Shown one piece after another: positions 61,201 to 64,000 of a DNA stretch of 64,000 nucleotides; the first letter of the stretch is position 1; every line of letters starts with the position of its first letter. The notes under the pieces were generated by a model. It was not told where the DNA came from. It was given only the letters and a program-made list of their open reading frames with translations, and did no database searches. The DNA lies in the NCBI RefSeq assembly GCF_001563225.1, contig NZ_CP014206.1, positions 1,674,001 through 1,738,000 of the forward strand, given 5' to 3'. The position numbers and the translations under genes are program-made. The stretch is from Pseudodesulfovibrio indicus. Lineage in GTDB: Bacteria > Desulfobacterota > Desulfovibrionia > Desulfovibrionales > Desulfovibrionaceae.

Positions 61201-64000
61201 GAACGCCGCGGGACGCCTCGCCCTCAAGGTGGACGTGCCCCAGGTGCTGCCACCGGTGGACGTGACCAATCCCGACTCCTTCGGCGACAAGGTGGACGTG
61301 GGGCGGCTCTATGCCGAGGCCCGCGAGGCCGGGCTGGAGTTCGGCCCGCTCTTCAAGCCCCTGAAGAATGCCTGGATCGACGACGACCGGGCGCTGGCCA
61401 TGCTCGACGGCAAGCCGCGCATCGATCACGGCGGTGTGGTCTTCGACCCCTGTCTGCTGGACGGCTGCTTTCACACCCTGCTGGCCCTGATTCCGTCCGT
61501 GGCCGGGGGCGAGCTGCACGACGCATTTCTGCCCGCCTGGTTCGGGCGGGTGTCCATGTATCGGCCGGGCGCCATTTGCTACGCCCTGGCCACCTTGACC
61601 CGGCTGACCGACCATTCGGCCATGGCGGAGTTCAAGCTGCTCGACGAGCAGGGCGAGGTACTCGGTCACCTTCAGGAGTGCCGGTTCATCCGGCTGCGCG
61701 GGCGCGGCGAAGGGCTGCGCGGCCAGCGGGCGTTCTCCGTGGACCTGGTCCCCATCGAGCACCCCGGCCGTCTGTCCGGTTTGAATTTCCCGTCCACCGA
61801 AGAGCTGTTCGGCGAGGTGGAGAAGGATCTGGACGAGCTCGCCGAACAGTACCGGCGGCTGCAGTACTACGAGGAGCTGCGCCCGCTGTGCAAGGCGGCG
61901 GTGCTCTCCCATCTGTACGCCCTGCTCAAGGGCGTTCTCCCGCCCGGCTTCTCCTTCTCCATCGACGACCTGCGCCGCTTCGGCGTGCTGGACGAGAGCC
62001 TGTTCCACTTCGTGGTCTACCTGCTCCGCTTCCTGGAGAACATGGGTGCGGCCTGCTGCAAGGACGGCACCTGGGCCCTGTCTCCCGATTTCGAGCTTCC
62101 GGACGCCGAGACCGTCTGGCGGTCCATCGTCGACGACTATCCGGGCTACCTGCCGGAGACAGTGGTCCTGGGACGGCTGGGCATGCACCTGGTCAATCTG
62201 CTGCGCGGCAGGCGGAACGTGGAAGAGATCCTGTCCTACGAGCCGGGCGGCCTGCTGGAGGCGTTCTACACCCGCAGCCCCTCGGCGCGGTTCCAGAACA
62301 CCCAGGTGGCCAGACTCGTCGAGCGGCTGCGCCGGAGACTGCCCGCGGGCAGGCCGCTGCGCATCCTGGACGTGGGCGCCGGTTTCGGCGGTCCGCTCCA
62401 GGACATCCTGTCGTCCATGCCCAGCGAGCAGCTCAAATACACCTGCCTGGACAAGAGCGACGACGTGCTCCAGCGGCTCAAGGCCGCCAACAGCGACAAC
62501 CAGCATGTCAGCTTCGTGGAGGCGGACATCGAGATCGAGCTGCCGGAGAGCCTCTCCCCGGGTGATTATGACGTTGTCCTGGTCAGCCATGTGCTGCACG
62601 AGCTGGATGATTTGGGAACCGCGCTGGACAACTGCCGGAAACTGCTTGCTCCGAACGGCATGATCATCGTGGTCGAGCGCAACCCCGATCCGCTCATCGA
62701 CATTTTCCTCGGTGCGGACCCGAACTGGTGGAAGCATTCGCCGAGCCAGAACGAGCCGGTTTCGAGGCTCCTGCCCATGGACTCCTGGCGCGAGCTGTTC
62801 GAGCGCGCCGGATACGCGGATTTCCGCGTGGTCAGCGAGAAGAACACCGATTATCCCGAGAGCTACATCCTGCTGGCCAAGAACGCTCCCGATGAGCGCG
62901 AGGCCGGTGAGTCCCAGCCCGTCTGCGACGACAAGTGCCTGTGGGTCGTGGTCGAGGACGCCGTCCCCTCCGAGGCGGCCCGCGCCGTGCGCGACGGACT
63001 GCTGACGCGGTTCGAGGCCGCCGATCAGGAAGTTGTCGTCCTCCGCGGCGACTTGGGCGAGGCCGGAGGCGAGGTCTTCGACCTCGGCGACTCCGAGGCC
63101 TGGCGGATGCAGCTCAGGCCCCTGCGCAAGGGCCGCCGGTCCCTGAAGGTCGTCAACCTGGCGGGCATGGACACCCGCATCTGCCGGAGCGGCGAATTCA
63201 AGACCCGCATGACCACCCGCGCCATGAGCGTGATCATGTTCGGCCAGGCGTGCCGCGACATCAAGAACGTCCCCGAGCTGTGGGTCGTGTGCGGCGGGGC
63301 GATGGGCTGCGAGTCGCGCGGCCTGAACGCCGTCCCCGCCCAGGCCGCGGCCTGGGGCGCGGCCCGCGTGCTGGTCAACGAAATGCCGGACATGGGCCTC
63401 AAGCTCATCGACCTGCATTGCGACCTGCCCGACGACGGCATCCTCAACGACCTGGCCTTCGAGCTCATGGAGCCCGCCGTGGCCATGGAGATCGTGCTCA
63501 CCGGCAAGGAGCGGTTGATCCCCCGGCTGGTGCCGCTCGACCGCCTGCTCTTCGAGAACGACCCCCACGCCCACGACATTTCGCGTATCTCGCTGATGTT
63601 CGACCAGCCGGGCAAGCTGGACAACCTCTACTGGAAACAGGAGATGGACCTGGCGCCCGAGGCCGGGCAGGTGCTGATCAAGGTCAGGGCCACCGGTCTC
63701 AACTTCCGCGACGTCATGTTCTCCATGGGCATGCTCCCGGTGGAGGCGCTGGAGGACGGCCTGTCCGGACCGGTGCTGGGGCTCGAGTGCTCCGGCGAGG
63801 TCATGGGCGTCGGCGCGGGCGTGACCGAATTCCAGGTGGGCGACGAGGTCATGTGCATGGCCGGTCCCTGCTTCGACTCCCATACCTGCGTGGACGCCAA
63901 CTACGTCTTCGCCAAGCCCGACAACTTGTCCTTCGAGGAGGCGGCGACCATCCCGGTGGCCTTCTCCACCGCCTACTACTCCCTCAAGCTTCTCGGCAAC
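58208..64000 (+). CDS. Reducing type I polyketide synthase, KS-AT-DH-MT-ER..., partial (runs off right edge)
   Basis: 1931 codons without stop from the ATG at 58208. KS (~5-430): Cys177 in 'DTACSSSLVAVYEA', His313 in 'EAHGTGTAAGDPTE', His351 in 'SSVGHLEPASG'. AT (~530-830): Ser621 in 'YGHSVGEVTAAYA' and 'PFHSRHMEPF'. DH (~890-1170): His921 in 'LGDHVIYGDVILPGAAI', Asp1085 in 'LLDGCFHTLLAL'. C-methyltransferase (~1340-1550): 'ILDVGAGFGGPLQDIL' from 1386. A pseudo-reductase-like linker (~1570-1800). ER begins ~1810: 'VRATGLNFRDVMFSMGMLPV' and 'LGLECSGEVMGVGAG'. KR and ACP should follow beyond the edge. This is the order of highly reducing, iterative type I PKS, making a methyl-branched reduced chain. 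Confidence 0.93.
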   Translation, partial: MSSISCNVAIVGIGVRLPGGVRNCEDFWNLLINGVDGVTEIPANRWCRDRFLHGLRSAPGRSITFSAGVVDDIDFFDCKFFGISEREAQSMDPQQRLALEIAWEMFENGNIKPSSIAGSNTGVFMGASSMDAALSASDDPWNLGPFSMTGNSLSIVSNRLSFVYDLHGPSLTLDTACSSSLVAVYEACKFLEQDGGDTAIAGGVNSLYSPFPYIGFSKAQMLAEHGRCKVFDQDGNGYVRSEGGVLYLLKRLDDAVRDGNVIHAVINASGSNSDGMTVPGMSFPNIEGQKKLLSEIYGEGKVDPDSVAYMEAHGTGTAAGDPTEVGSIGAVVGQKRAKPLLIGSAKSSVGHLEPASGVTGMLRSILIIKNKVVPPNIHLKKPLDTIDFKGLNIEPVVGATPLPDTGGPVLVGVNSFGFGGTNAHALLREFGPGETQSVLEGEACPPLFLSAKSEGSLRGLAGAYADAIEEGGDYAALAGGAVLARELMAHRLVAEGADGDAVAESLRKFAEGESDAEIVSGAAGSGSPKLAFAFSGNGAQWDGMGGAFYATNEIFRQTVDEMDAIISPLLGWSLAERMQREEGQEVNLTEVSQPMLLAYQIGMLKALESKGIVPDMVYGHSVGEVTAAYAAGALDLRQACEVIYHRSIVQAKSLGTGRMAVVKYSLEDALALPEVEGGEIEVAASNAPEFVTLSGSEKGLLAVQERIKREGGVFRMLKLDYPFHSRHMEPFKDDLLSRLDGLAPSKGTIPFISAHNGDVVDGDGLDAHYWWMNIRDRVHFHEATLRALDMGAGLFLEVGPNAVLGRFLTGTVKGAGRPAKVLPTMRANKDGDKHFNTVWKQAFVQGAPVDFTRHVSEGRTSVKLPLYNWDKVDVSLPPTIKSTGLLKRAMAHPLIGFRKDGDLYAWENTLDSVLVPILGDHVIYGDVILPGAAIIEMALAAATEVFDQVGQEVIDLALMRPLPVPVSPAMDVRCTVSPEDGTFRLESKPLLSEEQWTLNAAGRLALKVDVPQVLPPVDVTNPDSFGDKVDVGRLYAEAREAGLEFGPLFKPLKNAWIDDDRALAMLDGKPRIDHGGVVFDPCLLDGCFHTLLALIPSVAGGELHDAFLPAWFGRVSMYRPGAICYALATLTRLTDHSAMAEFKLLDEQGEVLGHLQECRFIRLRGRGEGLRGQRAFSVDLVPIEHPGRLSGLNFPSTEELFGEVEKDLDELAEQYRRLQYYEELRPLCKAAVLSHLYALLKGVLPPGFSFSIDDLRRFGVLDESLFHFVVYLLRFLENMGAACCKDGTWALSPDFELPDAETVWRSIVDDYPGYLPETVVLGRLGMHLVNLLRGRRNVEEILSYEPGGLLEAFYTRSPSARFQNTQVARLVERLRRRLPAGRPLRILDVGAGFGGPLQDILSSMPSEQLKYTCLDKSDDVLQRLKAANSDNQHVSFVEADIEIELPESLSPGDYDVVLVSHVLHELDDLGTALDNCRKLLAPNGMIIVVERNPDPLIDIFLGADPNWWKHSPSQNEPVSRLLPMDSWRELFERAGYADFRVVSEKNTDYPESYILLAKNAPDEREAGESQPVCDDKCLWVVVEDAVPSEAARAVRDGLLTRFEAADQEVVVLRGDLGEAGGEVFDLGDSEAWRMQLRPLRKGRRSLKVVNLAGMDTRICRSGEFKTRMTTRAMSVIMFGQACRDIKNVPELWVVCGGAMGCESRGLNAVPAQAAAWGAARVLVNEMPDMGLKLIDLHCDLPDDGILNDLAFELMEPAVAMEIVLTGKERLIPRLVPLDRLLFENDPHAHDISRISLMFDQPGKLDNLYWKQEMDLAPEAGQVLIKVRATGLNFRDVMFSMGMLPVEALEDGLSGPVLGLECSGEVMGVGAGVTEFQVGDEVMCMAGPCFDSHTCVDANYVFAKPDNLSFEEAATIPVAFSTAYYSLKLLGN

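Noticed and set aside
59342-63883. A 1513-codon open frame on the minus strand
   Set aside because: Antisense to the polyketide synthase, low-complexity and without motifs. The plus strand has all PKS catalytic motifs in frame.

Overview
The window reads as a chromosomal segment of a sulfate-reducing deltaproteobacterium of the Desulfovibrio/Pseudodesulfovibrio kind. This is an inference from GC-rich core genes, twin-arginine iron-sulfur redox proteins, a corrinoid-dependent reductive dehalogenase, and a giant VCBS adhesin. No 16S gene is present to confirm it.

Layout. (1) 1-9.5 kb, core-like and GC-rich: the N-terminal part of a giant VCBS-repeat adhesin (minus strand, runs off the left edge), an operon of SH3 protein, M48 protease and CHASE2 adenylate cyclase, and a ferredoxin-nitroreductase. 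(2) 9.53-51.9 kb: a composite genomic island in the 3' end of tRNA-Ala(GGC). An integrase/excisionase pair lies at the left end. The tRNA 3' end is repeated at 47.65, 49.34 (decayed), 50.54 and 51.83 kb. This cuts the island into one 38-kb element followed by three 1.2-1.7-kb cassettes, each carrying one main gene (AbiV, methyltransferase, small membrane protein). (3) 52.1-64 kb, GC-rich chromosome: purT, a TPR/DUF1796 protein, a cupin, an algA/cpsB-type GDP-mannose enzyme, and the first 1931 codons of a reducing type I polyketide synthase that continues past the right edge.

Cargo of the 38-kb element, left to right: a mini-RHS toxin with a probable immunity gene, bracketed by ~190-bp direct repeats; a block of unrecognised small genes; an XRE/ImmA regulator pair divergent from a complete bacterial ubiquitin-like operon (multi-ubiquitin, E2-like, JAMM protease, E1); a two-gene acyl-CoA dehydratase activase system; a TetR-controlled EmrAB-TolC-type efflux operon whose emrA is frameshifted at a poly-C run; a six-gene organohalide-respiration operon (rdhA, rdhB, two NapG/NapH-like proteins, cobT, cobI/cbiL) divergent from a sigma-54 activator; a PARIS-type AriA/AriB pair; and an unusual cluster built around 7-deazaguanine enzymes (QueD, QueE, QueC-like), a PfkB-deoxyribosyltransferase fusion, a SagB-like oxidoreductase, two paralogous glycine-rich small proteins, an OGG-like DNA glycosylase and a DUF6471 protein.

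Together the island carries metabolic gain (dehalogenation with corrinoid support and efflux) and several layers of probable anti-phage defence. The deazaguanine/Gly-rich cluster (41.7-47.1 kb) is the best candidate for an undescribed system. QueC homologues in defence loci have been linked to protein modification, and the two 'MSG...' proteins look like substrates, but this is a hypothesis from gene content only.
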